A DNA stretch of 64,000 nucleotides, taken from contig CAWKND010000010.1 in assembly GCA_963850915.1 (NCBI GenBank), positions 744,001 through 808,000 of the forward strand. The letters run 5' to 3'. Source of the stretch: CAVTWH01 sp963850915. GTDB lineage: Bacteria; Actinomycetota; Actinomycetes; Mycobacteriales; Micromonosporaceae. This document shows positions 9,119-17,475 of the stretch, piece by piece. The notes under the pieces are model-generated. The model did not search any database and was not told where the DNA came from. It saw only the letters and a program-made list of their open reading frames with translations. Position 1 is the stretch's first letter, and every line of letters begins with the position of its first letter. Position numbers and translations under genes: made by a program.

Positions 9119-9946
9119 TCAGACCGTACGGCGGCGGAACAGTACCGTGGCCAGCAGTACCGAGCCGACCAGGATGCCGGCGCACCAGGCGACTGCCCGC
9201 CACGCGCTGCCACCGACCGGCGTGTCCAGCAGCAGCGCCCGCAGCGTCTCGATGACCGGTGTCACCGGCTGGTTGCGGGCGAACCCGTGGATCCATCCGG
9301 GCATCGTGTTGATGGGTACGAACGCGCTGCTCGGGTACGGCAGGAAACTCACGAAGAAGGTGAACCCACCGGCCGCCTCCGGGCTACGGGTGAGTACCCC
9401 GACCGCCGCCGACAGCCAGGAAATGGCCAGGATAAACAGGATCAGCACGCCGATGGCGGCCAGCCACTGCAGCGGGCCGGCCTGCGGCCGGAAGCCGATC
9501 GCGAACGCCACCGCGAGTACCAGCACGGTGGAGAGCAGGTTGCGCAGCACGCTCGCGGTCACCTGCCCGGCCAGCACGGCCGCGCCGGAGACGTCCATCG
9601 CCCGGAACCGGTCGATGACCCCGTTGGCCATGTCCTGGCAGACGGCGACCGCGGTGAGCGACGAGCCGAACCCCGCGCACAGCAACAGCACCCCGGGTAC
9701 CACGTAGGTGACGTACTTCGTGCCGGTGTCGATGGCGCCGCCGAAGAGGTACACGAAGAGCAGCAGCAGCATGATCGGCAGCAGCAGCGAGGTCATGATC
9801 GCCTCGACGTTCCGCCGGGAGAGCCGGAGCGAACGGCCGATCATCGTGACGGTGTCGCGCAGCGGCGCGCGATCCCGGACATGCGTACCGGCGTCGCGCA
9901 GCGGTGCGCGGTCCCGGACCGGTGCGGCGAGGGCGAGGTCAGACAC
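9119..9946 (-). CDS. ABC-2 type permease, DrrB-like drug exporter subunit
   Basis: 275 residues with six hydrophobic segments typical of ABC-2 permeases (DrrB/NodJ type): MTSLLLPIMLLLLFVYLFG near the N-terminus, GVIDRFRAMDVSG in the conserved cytoplasmic loop, and FLPYPSSAFVPINTMPGWIHGFARNQPVTPVIETLR as the family signature before the last helix. Residues 8-32 contain an imperfect repeat, VRDRAPLRD occurring twice. It forms the membrane channel for the ATPase encoded upstream, with which it overlaps by eight bases. Such pairs export hydrophobic drugs; the substrate here is not deducible. Confidence 0.92.
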   Translation of the reverse strand: MSDLALAAPVRDRAPLRDAGTHVRDRAPLRDTVTMIGRSLRLSRRNVEAIMTSLLLPIMLLLLFVYLFGGAIDTGTKYVTYVVPGVLLLCAGFGSSLTAVAVCQDMANGVIDRFRAMDVSGAAVLAGQVTASVLRNLLSTVLVLAVAFAIGFRPQAGPLQWLAAIGVLILFILAISWLSAAVGVLTRSPEAAGGFTFFVSFLPYPSSAFVPINTMPGWIHGFARNQPVTPVIETLRALLLDTPVGGSAWRAVAWCAGILVGSVLLATVLFRRRTV

Positions 9947-10913
9947 GGGCCAACTCCTTGTCGTCGGCGGCATCCGTGGTCGCGGCGTGGCCGGTGAGGG
10001 TGAGGAACACTTCGTCGAGGGTGGCCCGGTGCAGGTCGAAGGCGGCCAACCGGGCGCGCGTCGGATCAAGCTCATCGAGCAGCGCGCGCACGTGGGCGGC
10101 CGAACCATCCGTGGGTACGCCCACCAGCAGCCGCTCCGGCTCCACATGTACCGCCCGGCTGCCGAGCGCCTCGACGAGTCCCGAGAACGCGGCCGGGGAC
10201 GCGGCGGTCAGATCCAGCCGCTCGCCGCCGACCCGGGACTTCAACTCCGCCGGCGTACCCTCGGCGACCACCCGACCGCCGTCGAGCACAGCCACCCGGT
10301 CAGCCAACAGATCTGCCTCCTCCAGGTACTGCGTGGTCAGGAAGACCGTGACGCCCGTGTCGACCAGCCCGCCGAGCACCTGCCACATGGCCTGCCGGCT
10401 GCGCAGGTCCAGGCCCGTGGTCGGCTCGTCCAGGAAGATCACCGACGGCCGGGTGACCAGGCCGGCGGCCAGGTCCAGCCGGCGCCGCATGCCGCCCGAG
10501 TAGGTACCCACCCGGCGCGCCCCGGCCCCGGTCAGCTCGAACTGCGCCAGCAACTCGGTCGCGCGCGCCCGGGCGCCGCTCCGGGACAGGCCCGCCAGCC
10601 GGCCCATCATCCACAGGTTCTCCACGCCGGTCTGCAGCTCGTCGAGGGCCGCGTACTGCCCGGTCAGGCTGATCCGGCGGCGTACCCGCGAGCGGTCGCG
10701 CCGCACGTCGTACCCGTCCACCCGGGCGGTGCCCTGGTCAGCGTCGGTGAGCGTCGCCAGGATGCGTACCGTCGTGGTCTTCCCCGCCCCGTTCGGCCCG
10801 AGCAGGCAGAACACGCTGCCCGGGCGCACCTGGAGTGCCACGTCGGACAGCACGGACACCTTCCCGTACCCCTTGCCGAGGCCCTCCGCCTCGATGGCCG
10901 GCTGGTCAGCCAT
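9939..10913 (-). CDS. ABC transporter ATPase, DrrA-like drug exporter subunit
   Basis: 324 residues. Walker A GPNGAGKTTT, Q-loop (SLTGQYAAL), signature YSGGMRRRLDLA, Walker B VIFLDEPTTGLD and the H-loop region FLTTQYLEEAD are all present. As in DrrA-type ATPases, the H-loop histidine is replaced by Gln (LTTQYLEEA). The C-terminal DHRATLDEVFLTLTGH-like segment is the family's regulatory tail. ATG 10913 was preferred over ATG 10919 because the Shine-Dalgarno AAGGAGG is only 2 nt from the latter but 8 nt from the former. It is transcribed away from the TetR gene from the operator-covered promoter at 10957-10985. Confidence 0.94.
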   Translation of the reverse strand: MADQPAIEAEGLGKGYGKVSVLSDVALQVRPGSVFCLLGPNGAGKTTTVRILATLTDADQGTARVDGYDVRRDRSRVRRRISLTGQYAALDELQTGVENLWMMGRLAGLSRSGARARATELLAQFELTGAGARRVGTYSGGMRRRLDLAAGLVTRPSVIFLDEPTTGLDLRSRQAMWQVLGGLVDTGVTVFLTTQYLEEADLLADRVAVLDGGRVVAEGTPAELKSRVGGERLDLTAASPAAFSGLVEALGSRAVHVEPERLLVGVPTDGSAAHVRALLDELDPTRARLAAFDLHRATLDEVFLTLTGHAATTDAADDKELARV

Positions 10914-10930
10914 GCCCATCCCCTCCTTCT

Positions 10931-10965
10931 GCGTACGTCGTACGCGTTCTGTGTACGTTATACGC
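10931..10965. promoter_or_regulatory. Twin palindromic operators for the adjacent TetR regulator
   Basis: A perfect 15-bp palindrome, GCGTACGTCGTACGC (10931-10945), and a diverged copy, GTGTACGTTATACGC (10951-10965), lie 20 bp centre to centre, about two helical turns, in the gap between the divergent TetR and ABC genes. They cover the -10 box and transcription start of the ABC operon. Inference: this is the TetR binding site, probably bound by two dimers on one face of the DNA. Confidence 0.75.
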
Positions 10966-10985
10966 AGTACTAGGATGACGGTCAA
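10957..10985 (-). promoter_or_regulatory. Promoter of the DrrAB-like operon
   Basis: On the minus strand TTGACC (10985-10980) and TATAAC (10962-10957) are separated by exactly 17 nt. The -10 box lies inside the upstream TetR operator, so repressor binding would block polymerase. Confidence 0.75.
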
Positions 10986-11011
10986 CCCCTGCCCGTCTCG
11001 GATTGGACGAA

Positions 11012-11863
11012 ATGGCCGAACAGCCGCGCCCGGAGCTGCACCTGCCGGCGAGCATCCAGGCTGCCTGGGGCGTTGCCGGCCGGCAGGCCAAGGGGCCGAA
11101 GCCGGCGCTGAGCCTGGACCGGATCATCGAGAGCGCGATCGCGGTCGCCGACGCGGAGGGGCTCGACGCGGTTTCGATGAGCAGGGTCGCCAGCCACCTC
11201 GGTACCGCCACCATGTCCCTGTACCGCTACGTCGCCGCCAAGCGCGAACTGCTCGACCTCATGCAGGACGCGGCGTACGGCCCACCGCCGGCCGCACCCG
11301 CGATGGACTGGCGCGCCGGCCTCACCATGTGGGCCGATACCCAACTCAGCAAGCTGCGCGCGCATCCGTGGGCGATCCGGATCCCGATCAGTGGCCCGCC
11401 GATCACCCCGAACCAGGTCCGCTGGATGGAGTTCGGGCTGGCGGCGCTGCGCGACACCGGGCTCACCTCGGCCGAGAAGCTCTCCACCATCCTGCTGGTC
11501 AGCGGCTATGTGCGCAGCTGGGCAACACTCACCACAGATCTGTTTACGGAGGCCAACAAACCGGGACTTTCCGAGGAAATGTTGCACTATGCCAACAATC
11601 TGCGCGCACTCGTAGACCCGGTGACCTTCCCGGAGATGACGGCCGCCATCGCCAGCGGCGTACTCGACGACGAGGACATGAGCGAGGACGACTACCAGTT
11701 CGGGCTCGAGCGGGTACTCGACGGCATCGGCGTACTGGTCAAGTCGCGCACTTCAGTACGGCGCACCCGGGTCCGCTACCGAGTGTCACCGAGCACGACT
11801 GCCAGCGTCGCGCGGCACGGGTACCCTTGGACGGTGTTTGCGAGCGTCATTCGCAATCACTGA
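11012..11863 (+). CDS. TetR-family repressor with TetR_C_1-type ligand domain
   Basis: 283 residues. The helix-turn-helix spans about residues 35-80 (IIESAIAVADAEGLDAVSM then LGTATMSLYRYVAAKREL). It is preceded by a roughly 30-residue extension (ASIQAAWGVAGRQAKGPKPALS) typical of TetR regulators paired with DrrAB-type exporters. The C-terminal half (MDWRAGLTMWADTQL onwards) forms the drug-binding and dimerisation domain; the last 35 residues are a basic tail of unclear role. It is divergent from the exporter and presumably represses it through the twin operators. ATG 11012 is favoured over TTG 11003; the ribosome binding site is weak and TAGGAT at 10971-10976 could be its -10 box. Confidence 0.9.
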   Translation: MAEQPRPELHLPASIQAAWGVAGRQAKGPKPALSLDRIIESAIAVADAEGLDAVSMSRVASHLGTATMSLYRYVAAKRELLDLMQDAAYGPPPAAPAMDWRAGLTMWADTQLSKLRAHPWAIRIPISGPPITPNQVRWMEFGLAALRDTGLTSAEKLSTILLVSGYVRSWATLTTDLFTEANKPGLSEEMLHYANNLRALVDPVTFPEMTAAIASGVLDDEDMSEDDYQFGLERVLDGIGVLVKSRTSVRRTRVRYRVSPSTTASVARHGYPWTVFASVIRNH

Positions 11864-11878
11864 CACCCCTTCGGGCCG

Positions 11879-13375
11879 GTGGTGACATCGGACCCTGCTG
11901 ACGTTGGGATTTGCTCTGTGCCGACTGACCGTGTGCTGGTCGAAGTCACGGCCGCACTGCGCGAGGCGACCACTTCGGCGAAGGCATGCCAGCGCGCCGT
12001 GGCCGTACTCGCCCGGCACACCCCAGCGATGATCGCCGCTCTCCTGCACGTCCACGACCACCTGCGCAGCGTCGCCGCAACCGGCTCCTGGTCGGTGTTC
12101 TCCTCAGCCGCCCTCGGTACCGGCGTCGTCGGTCGGGTCTACGCCACCGGCCAGACCGCTGTCGTCACCGATATCGACAACGAGGTCGACTACATCCCGC
12201 TCGGCCCGCTCGCCCAGGTGGAGATCTGCGTACCCATCTGCGGCGACGCCGGGCAGCCGATCGGCGCGCTGAACGTGGAGTGGACCGGGCCGGTGGACAT
12301 CGACCGCTGGCGTCCGACGCTGGAGGAGATCGGGCTGCGACTCGGCCTGCGCATCGCCGAACTCGGCGGACCGCCCGTGGAGACCCGGACCGAGCAGCTG
12401 CTCCGGCATGGACTGGCGATGACCAGCGCGGCCGAACTCCCCGAGCTGCTGGCCCGCTCGCTGATCGCCGCGCGCGAGGTCTCCGACCTGTCCACTCCGC
12501 TGGTACTGCTGCCCAGCGCCGAAGGCGCGCGCGCCTACTACGACCGGGAAAGGCCGACCGACCTGGGCCGCCGCCTGGCCGACCTGGACCCTGAGCTGCT
12601 CGCCGCGCTGGCCGTGCGGGCCCGCCGGCACGGCGCGTCGTACACCCTCGGGGACCCGGCGCAGCTGGACGCGCACGGGTTCGAGACGCTCACCGCGATC
12701 GGCGTGAAGACCATGATCACGGTACCGGTCGGCCCCGGCCGCGACCCGTCAGCCGCGATGGAGAACGCCGGCGGGGTACTCCTCGTGGTGGACGAGGAGG
12801 TGAGCCGCCCCGACGCCGGTACCGTCAACCTGCTCGAACTCCTCGCCGCCCAGGCGTGGATCGCGGTCGAGCGGCTGCAGACCGTCGCCGCGCTGCGCGA
12901 ACGGGCGATCTCCGATCCGCTGACCGGGCTGCGTAACCACGGCCCGTTCGGCGAGCGGCTGGCCCGGTCGACGCCGGAGCACACCGCGCTGCTCGTGGTC
13001 GACATCGACCGCTTCAAGGACATCAACGACACGTACGGGCATCAGGAGGGCGACCGGGCACTGGTCGACCTGTCCCGGGCACTGCTGCAGGCACTGCGCG
13101 CCGGCGACGAGCTGTACCGAATCGGCGGCGACGAGTTCGCGGCCGTGCTGGAGGTCACCGCGCCCGAGGAGGCGGTACGCATCGCCGAGCGCCTGGTCAG
13201 CGCGGCGCGCCGGGTCGGCCGGTCGGTGAGCGTGGGGGTGGCGGTACAGCTGCTCGAGGAGTCGGCGAAGGACACGCTGCGCCGGGCCGACACGGCGCTG
13301 TACGAGGCGAAGCGCACCGGGCGGGACGGCGCGCGGGTGGCGTACCCCCTGCACGCCGTCGCCGACGTCGCCTGA
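11879..13375 (+). CDS. GAF- and GGDEF-domain protein, probable diguanylate cyclase
   Basis: 498 residues. Residues about 20-165 form a GAF domain (GTGVVGRVYATGQTAVVTDI); a second, more divergent GAF-like region covers about 170-335. The C-terminal GGDEF domain (about 340-495) carries SDPLTGLRNHGPF, the Mg-binding DIDRFKDINDTYGH and the intact active-site motif IGGDEF, so it should make cyclic di-GMP. No clear RxxD inhibitory site was seen. No transmembrane segment is present, so it is cytoplasmic and senses an internal ligand. The start is uncertain: GTG 11879 or GTG 11918, neither with a strong ribosome binding site. Confidence 0.9.
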   Translation: MVTSDPADVGICSVPTDRVLVEVTAALREATTSAKACQRAVAVLARHTPAMIAALLHVHDHLRSVAATGSWSVFSSAALGTGVVGRVYATGQTAVVTDIDNEVDYIPLGPLAQVEICVPICGDAGQPIGALNVEWTGPVDIDRWRPTLEEIGLRLGLRIAELGGPPVETRTEQLLRHGLAMTSAAELPELLARSLIAAREVSDLSTPLVLLPSAEGARAYYDRERPTDLGRRLADLDPELLAALAVRARRHGASYTLGDPAQLDAHGFETLTAIGVKTMITVPVGPGRDPSAAMENAGGVLLVVDEEVSRPDAGTVNLLELLAAQAWIAVERLQTVAALRERAISDPLTGLRNHGPFGERLARSTPEHTALLVVDIDRFKDINDTYGHQEGDRALVDLSRALLQALRAGDELYRIGGDEFAAVLEVTAPEEAVRIAERLVSAARRVGRSVSVGVAVQLLEESAKDTLRRADTALYEAKRTGRDGARVAYPLHAVADVA

Positions 13376-13605
13376 CGATCCCGCCTGATTTTTCCGGCCG
13401 GCCGGAATGCCCGAGGGGTCCGGCTGGTTGTGCAGGGAGCTGGTGTGTTGTGTGTCCCCGGGCCTCAACATATTGCCTTCGCGGACTACCGTTCGGCTGG
13501 AGCCGCGTTGTGCCTCTCGCCGCGAGGCGACCACCACACCAGCGCCTGTGACCACGGGGCGTACCGGTTCTCCGGTACGCCCCGTGGCGCATCGGGCCAG
13601 TGCGC
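13376..13605. other. Intergenic region with terminator hairpins
   Basis: Holds no gene. A 16-bp palindrome TTCCGGCCGGCCGGAA follows the GGDEF stop and may end that transcript. A second hairpin (13552-13567 with 13572-13587, 16-bp perfect stem, loop TTCT) lies just before the convergent TetR gene ends and probably terminates transcription from both sides. Confidence 0.65.
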
Positions 13606-14193
13606 TCAGCCGGGCAGGGTGGGTTCGAGTTGGGCCAGCGCCCGGTCGATGATGTCGGCGAAGCTCTCGTCCACCCCGTCCTCCACCCAGACGAACACCG
13701 CCGCGATCAGTACCCCCACCACCGCGCCGGCCAGCATGCGTACCTCGAAGGAGTCGGCCGGCTTGCCTGCGTGCCGGGCCAGTACCCCGGCGACCACGCC
13801 CAGGTTGGTGTTGAACTGGTCGAGCAGCCGCATCCGCAGCGCGGGTACGGCAGTCAGCAGGACGGTACGCTGCCTGATCTTGGCGAGGTCGTCGGCCGTC
13901 ATGTCCGCGAAGGCGCGCCCGATCACGTGACGCAGCGCGGCGACCGGTGCCCGGTCGGTCGGCTCCGACTCGAAGAACTTGACCATCAGGTCGTCGTACT
14001 CGTCGTCGACGACCAGGTCCTCCTTGGTCTTGAAGTACCGGAAGAAGGTACTCGGCGACACCTCGGCGGCCTCGGCGATCTGGTCGACCGTCGTCTGCTC
14101 GTACCCCCGCTCGGCGAAGAGCCGCAGCGCGTGTTCCTGGATCGCCCAGCGGGTCTTCTGTTTCTTGCGTTCACGCAGACCGGGCGGGTTCAT
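13606..14193 (-). CDS. TetR-family regulator of the adjacent exporter
   Basis: 195 residues. The N-terminal helix-turn-helix reads ALRLFAERGYEQTTVDQIAEA then VSPSTFFRYFKTKEDL, the classic TetR pattern. The C-terminal domain (RAPVAALRHVIGRAFADMT onwards) resembles the MftR/AcrR group. ATG 14193 lies within the last codons of the upstream MFS gene (23-bp overlap), so exporter and regulator are translated from one transcript and repression would be autoregulatory. The likely operator is the inverted repeat at 15802-15817 upstream of the exporter. Confidence 0.92.
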   Translation of the reverse strand: MNPPGLRERKKQKTRWAIQEHALRLFAERGYEQTTVDQIAEAAEVSPSTFFRYFKTKEDLVVDDEYDDLMVKFFESEPTDRAPVAALRHVIGRAFADMTADDLAKIRQRTVLLTAVPALRMRLLDQFNTNLGVVAGVLARHAGKPADSFEVRMLAGAVVGVLIAAVFVWVEDGVDESFADIIDRALAQLEPTLPG

Positions 14194-15778
14194 GGCTCGA
14201 TTCTTCCCCCTGCGCGGCCGGATGCCGAGCCGGCACCGCGCCACCTTCCGCACCGTCTCCCACACCGCGTCCCGGGGCTACGGGCACGGCCGGCGGCACG
14301 GCCGCGTCGGTGGGCGCCGGCACCCGCCGGCCGCCGGGCAGCAGCAGGGCCGCGACCACCGCGCCGGCTACGCAGAGCGCCGCGCAGACCAGCAGCACGG
14401 CGGCCATCCCGTGCAGGTACCCGCCCTCGACCGCCCGCAGCAGCGCCGGATCGCCCAGCCGGGATGCCACCGTGACCCCGGCGGCCACCGAGTCGCGGGC
14501 AGCGGCGGGCGCGCCGGCCGGTACCCGGTCGCGATAGGCACCGGCCAGCACGCTGCCCAGGATCGCCACCCCGAGCGCCCCGCCGACCTGGCGGAACGTC
14601 ATGGTCATCGCGCTACCCACGCCGGCTTTGTCCTTGCGCAGCGAGCTGAGTACCGCGTGCATCGCGGGCGGCATGGCGATCCCGACACCGAGCCCGATCA
14701 CGCCCAGCCACGCGGCAACCGTGCCGAAGCCGGTACCCGGCTGCGTGGTCGCGCCGTAGGCCAGCCCGCCGGCCAGCACCACGAAGCCCACGGTCGCCGG
14801 TACCGCGTCGCCGATCCGGTTCACCAGTACGCCCGCGATGCGGGTACCCACCAGCAGCCCGGCCATCATCGGCAGTACCCGCACGCCGGTACCCAGGGCG
14901 TTGTTGCCGCGTACCACCTGCAGGTACTGCGGCAGTACGAAGAGCAGGCCGAACAGGGCGAAGCTGGCGATCGTGGCGAGTACCGAGCCGTAGAGGAACC
15001 GACGCTCGCGGAACAGCGCGAAGTCGACCATCGGGTACCGCGCCCGCCGCTGCCAGCCCCAGAACACCGCGAGTACCAGCACGCCCGTCGCCAGCGCGGC
15101 CAGTACGACCGGGTCATGCCAGCCGCGCCCGGGTACCTCCACGATCGCGTACACCACGGCGACCAGGCCGACCGTGGACAGCACCGCGCCGAGCCAGTCG
15201 ACCGGCCGGGCCGCCGGGTCCCGGGACTCGGGGATGAGCAGTGCCACGGCGACCAGGCCGACGGCGGCCACCGGGATGTTGACCAGGAAGATCGAGCCCC
15301 ACCAGAAGTGCTCCAGCAGGTACCCGCCGACCAGCGGGCCGAGCGGGATGCCCAGGCCGGTACCCAGGGTGAGCAGCGTGATCGCCCGACCCTGCTCGTG
15401 CGGCTCGAACATCACCGGAAGCACGGCGAGCGTGATCGGGGTGAGGATGGCCGCGCCGACGCCCATCAGCGCCCGGATCACGATCAGCTGACCGGGATCG
15501 CCGGTGAACAGGGCCAGCGCCGAAGCCAGCCCGAAGAGCACCAGCCCGAGCATCAGGATCTTCTTGCGCCCGAACCGGTCCCCCACCGCGCCCGCCGGCA
15601 GCAGCAGCCCCGCGAAGACCAGCACGTACGCGTCGACCAGCCACTGCAGCTGGCTGTTGCTCGCGTGCAGCGCGCCAGCCAGGGTCGGCAGCGCGATGTT
15701 CAGGATCGTGGCGTCGAACCCGATGGTGAGTACGCACAGCACGATCGCGCCGAGCGCCCACCAGCGCCGTGTACCCAT
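14171..15778 (-). CDS. MFS multidrug exporter, DHA2 family (14 membrane segments)
   Basis: 535 residues with 14 predicted membrane segments, the EmrB/QacA layout. Family motifs visible are the N-terminal DATILNIALPTL (motif D1-like), GDRFGRKKIL in the first cytoplasmic loop (motif A) and GLGIPLGPLVGGYL in helix 5 (motif C, the antiporter signature). It should expel drugs in exchange for protons. The C-terminal 60 residues are Pro/Gly/Ala-rich and cytoplasmic. ATG 15778 was chosen because AGGGG lies 8 nt upstream; ATG 15784 would leave only 2 nt. It is co-transcribed with the TetR gene downstream. Confidence 0.93.
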   Translation of the reverse strand: MGTRRWWALGAIVLCVLTIGFDATILNIALPTLAGALHASNSQLQWLVDAYVLVFAGLLLPAGAVGDRFGRKKILMLGLVLFGLASALALFTGDPGQLIVIRALMGVGAAILTPITLAVLPVMFEPHEQGRAITLLTLGTGLGIPLGPLVGGYLLEHFWWGSIFLVNIPVAAVGLVAVALLIPESRDPAARPVDWLGAVLSTVGLVAVVYAIVEVPGRGWHDPVVLAALATGVLVLAVFWGWQRRARYPMVDFALFRERRFLYGSVLATIASFALFGLLFVLPQYLQVVRGNNALGTGVRVLPMMAGLLVGTRIAGVLVNRIGDAVPATVGFVVLAGGLAYGATTQPGTGFGTVAAWLGVIGLGVGIAMPPAMHAVLSSLRKDKAGVGSAMTMTFRQVGGALGVAILGSVLAGAYRDRVPAGAPAAARDSVAAGVTVASRLGDPALLRAVEGGYLHGMAAVLLVCAALCVAGAVVAALLLPGGRRVPAPTDAAVPPAVPVAPGRGVGDGAEGGAVPARHPAAQGEESSHEPARSA

Positions 15779-15801
15779 GACCATCACCCCTAACCGGAAG
15801 T

Positions 15802-15844
15802 CTCTCGAATTTGAGAGTAACTCCCAGTTGGGTGTTGCTGTCAA
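15802..15844 (-). promoter_or_regulatory. Promoter and operator of the DHA2 exporter/TetR operon
   Basis: On the minus strand TTGACA (15844-15839) and GTTACT (15821-15816) are 17 nt apart. An inverted repeat CTCTC/GAGAG (15802-15806 and 15813-15817) with partly matching flanks overlaps the -10 box and the expected start site. This is the probable site for the TetR encoded by the second gene. Confidence 0.65.
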
Positions 15845-15893
15845 GCGGCAAGCAGAAGGGGCACGCCGATCGGGCGTGCCCCTTCGCGGAGAT

Positions 15894-16952
15894 TTAGCGC
15901 GTGAGTTCGGCGGCCACCAGCTCGGCGATCTGGGCGGTGTTCAGGGCGGCGCCCTTGCGCAGGTTGTCGCCGGTCACGAAGAAGTCGAGCGCGCGCGGGT
16001 CGTCCAGCGAGCGCCGGATCCGGCCGACCCAGGACGGGTCGGTGCCCACCGCGTCGATCGGCATCGGGAACTCGCCGGCCGCCGGGTCGTCGACCACGAT
16101 CACGCCGGGCGCGTGCCGCAGCAGCTCCCGGGCGTCCTCGGCATCCACCTGTGAACCGAAGACGGCGTGTACGACCACCGAGTGCGCGGTCACCACCGGT
16201 ACCCGCACACAGGTGGCGGAGACCTTCAGATCGGGCAGCCCGAGGATCTTGCGGGACTCGTTGCGTACCTTCAACTCCTCGGAGGACCAGCCGTCGTCCT
16301 TGAGCGAGCCGGCCCACGGCACCACGTTGAGCGCCAACGGAGCCGGGAACGGGCCGACGTCGTCGCCGATCGCCTTGCGGACATTGCCGGTCTGCGAGCC
16401 GAGCAGCCGGTCGCCGGCCACCTTGGCGATCTGGTCGAGCAGCGCGTCCACACCGGGCTTACCGGCGCCGGAGGCGGCCTGGTAGGAGGCGACCGAGAGT
16501 TCGCGGAGGCCGTACTCGCGGTGCAGCGGGGCCAGCGCCACGATCATCGACAGCGTGGTGCAGTTGGGGTTGGCGATGATCCCGAGCGGCCGGTTGCGCG
16601 CCTGCTCCGGATTGATCTCGGGGACCACGAGGGGTACCTGCGGGTCCATCCGGAAGGCACCGGAGTTGTCCACCGCGACCGTGCCCCGGGACGCCGCGAT
16701 CGGCGCCCACTCGGCGGAGATCTCATCGGGCGTGTCGAACATGGCCACGTCGACGCCGTCGAAGACCTCCGGGGACAGGGCCTGAACGGTGAGCTCGTCG
16801 CCGCGTACGACGATGGTCTTGCCGGCCGAGCGCGCCGAAGCGACCAGCCGGATCTCCCCCCAGACGTTCTTACGGGCGGAGAGCAGTTCGCACATCACCG
16901 TGCCGACCGCTCCGGTCGCCCCGACGACTGCCAGGGTGGGCAGCTGCGCCAT
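15894..16952 (-). CDS. asd: Aspartate-semialdehyde dehydrogenase
   Basis: 352 residues, the normal family length. It reduces aspartyl phosphate to aspartate semialdehyde with NADPH, the step after aspartokinase, for lysine, threonine, methionine and diaminopimelate. The N-terminal dinucleotide-binding motif is VVGATGAVG (9-17) and the active-site cysteine is Cys131 in NPNCTT; the substrate-binding SYQAASGAG segment follows. ATG 16952 comes 4 nt after the lysC stop, and its ribosome binding site AGGAAGG lies within the end of lysC, so the two are translated together. A short hairpin at 15850-15895 (GGGGCACGCC then GGCGTGCCCC) may end the operon. Confidence 0.97.
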   Translation of the reverse strand: MAQLPTLAVVGATGAVGTVMCELLSARKNVWGEIRLVASARSAGKTIVVRGDELTVQALSPEVFDGVDVAMFDTPDEISAEWAPIAASRGTVAVDNSGAFRMDPQVPLVVPEINPEQARNRPLGIIANPNCTTLSMIVALAPLHREYGLRELSVASYQAASGAGKPGVDALLDQIAKVAGDRLLGSQTGNVRKAIGDDVGPFPAPLALNVVPWAGSLKDDGWSSEELKVRNESRKILGLPDLKVSATCVRVPVVTAHSVVVHAVFGSQVDAEDARELLRHAPGVIVVDDPAAGEFPMPIDAVGTDPSWVGRIRRSLDDPRALDFFVTGDNLRKGAALNTAQIAELVAAELTR

Positions 16953-16956
16953 CGTC

Positions 16957-17475
16957 CTACCTTCCTGTTCCGCCGTAGACCACGGCCTGCTCGTCGCCAC
17001 CGAGCTCGAATGCGTCGTGTACACCGCGGACGGCGGCGTCCAGGTCGGTGTCCCGGCAGACCACCGAGACCCGGATCTCCGAGGTGGAGATCATTTCAAT
17101 GTTGACCCCGGCGTCGGCCATGGCCGCGAAGAACTTCGCCGCTACGCCCGGGTGCGAACGCATGCCGGCACCGATCAACGAGACCTTACCGATGTGGTCG
17201 TCGAAGAGCAGCGTCTTGAAGCCCACCTTCTCCTGGGCCTTGGCGAGCACCGCCATCGCCGCGGCGCCGTCGGCCTTGGGCAGCGTGAAGGAGATATCAG
17301 TGCGGCCGGTACCTTCGGTGGACACGTTCTGCACGATCATGTCGAGGTTGGTCTCGGCGGACGCCACGATCTCGAAGATCCGGGCCGCCATACCGGGCTC
17401 GTCGGGTACCCCGACGATCGTGATCTTGGCTTCGCTGCGGTCGTGCGCGACCCCGGTGATGAGGGCTTGTTCCAC
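16957..17475 (-). CDS. lysC: Aspartokinase beta subunit from internal in-frame start
   Basis: Within lysC, GTG at 17475-17473 (GTGGAACAAGCCCTC) is preceded by GGAGG (17488-17484) at a spacing of 8 nt. Translation from here gives 172 residues covering both ACT domains. This matches the position of the beta-subunit start known from Corynebacterium and Bacillus aspartokinases, which assemble as alpha2beta2 with effector sites between the ACT domains. The presence of the start signal is seen; its use is inferred. Confidence 0.7.
   Translation of the reverse strand: MEQALITGVAHDRSEAKITIVGVPDEPGMAARIFEIVASAETNLDMIVQNVSTEGTGRTDISFTLPKADGAAAMAVLAKAQEKVGFKTLLFDDHIGKVSLIGAGMRSHPGVAAKFFAAMADAGVNIEMISTSEIRVSVVCRDTDLDAAVRGVHDAFELGGDEQAVVYGGTGR

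Noticed and set aside
13979..15793. Plus-strand open frame opposite the DHA2 exporter
   Set aside because: Its product is His/Gln/Arg-rich low-complexity sequence, typical of the antisense of a membrane-protein gene.
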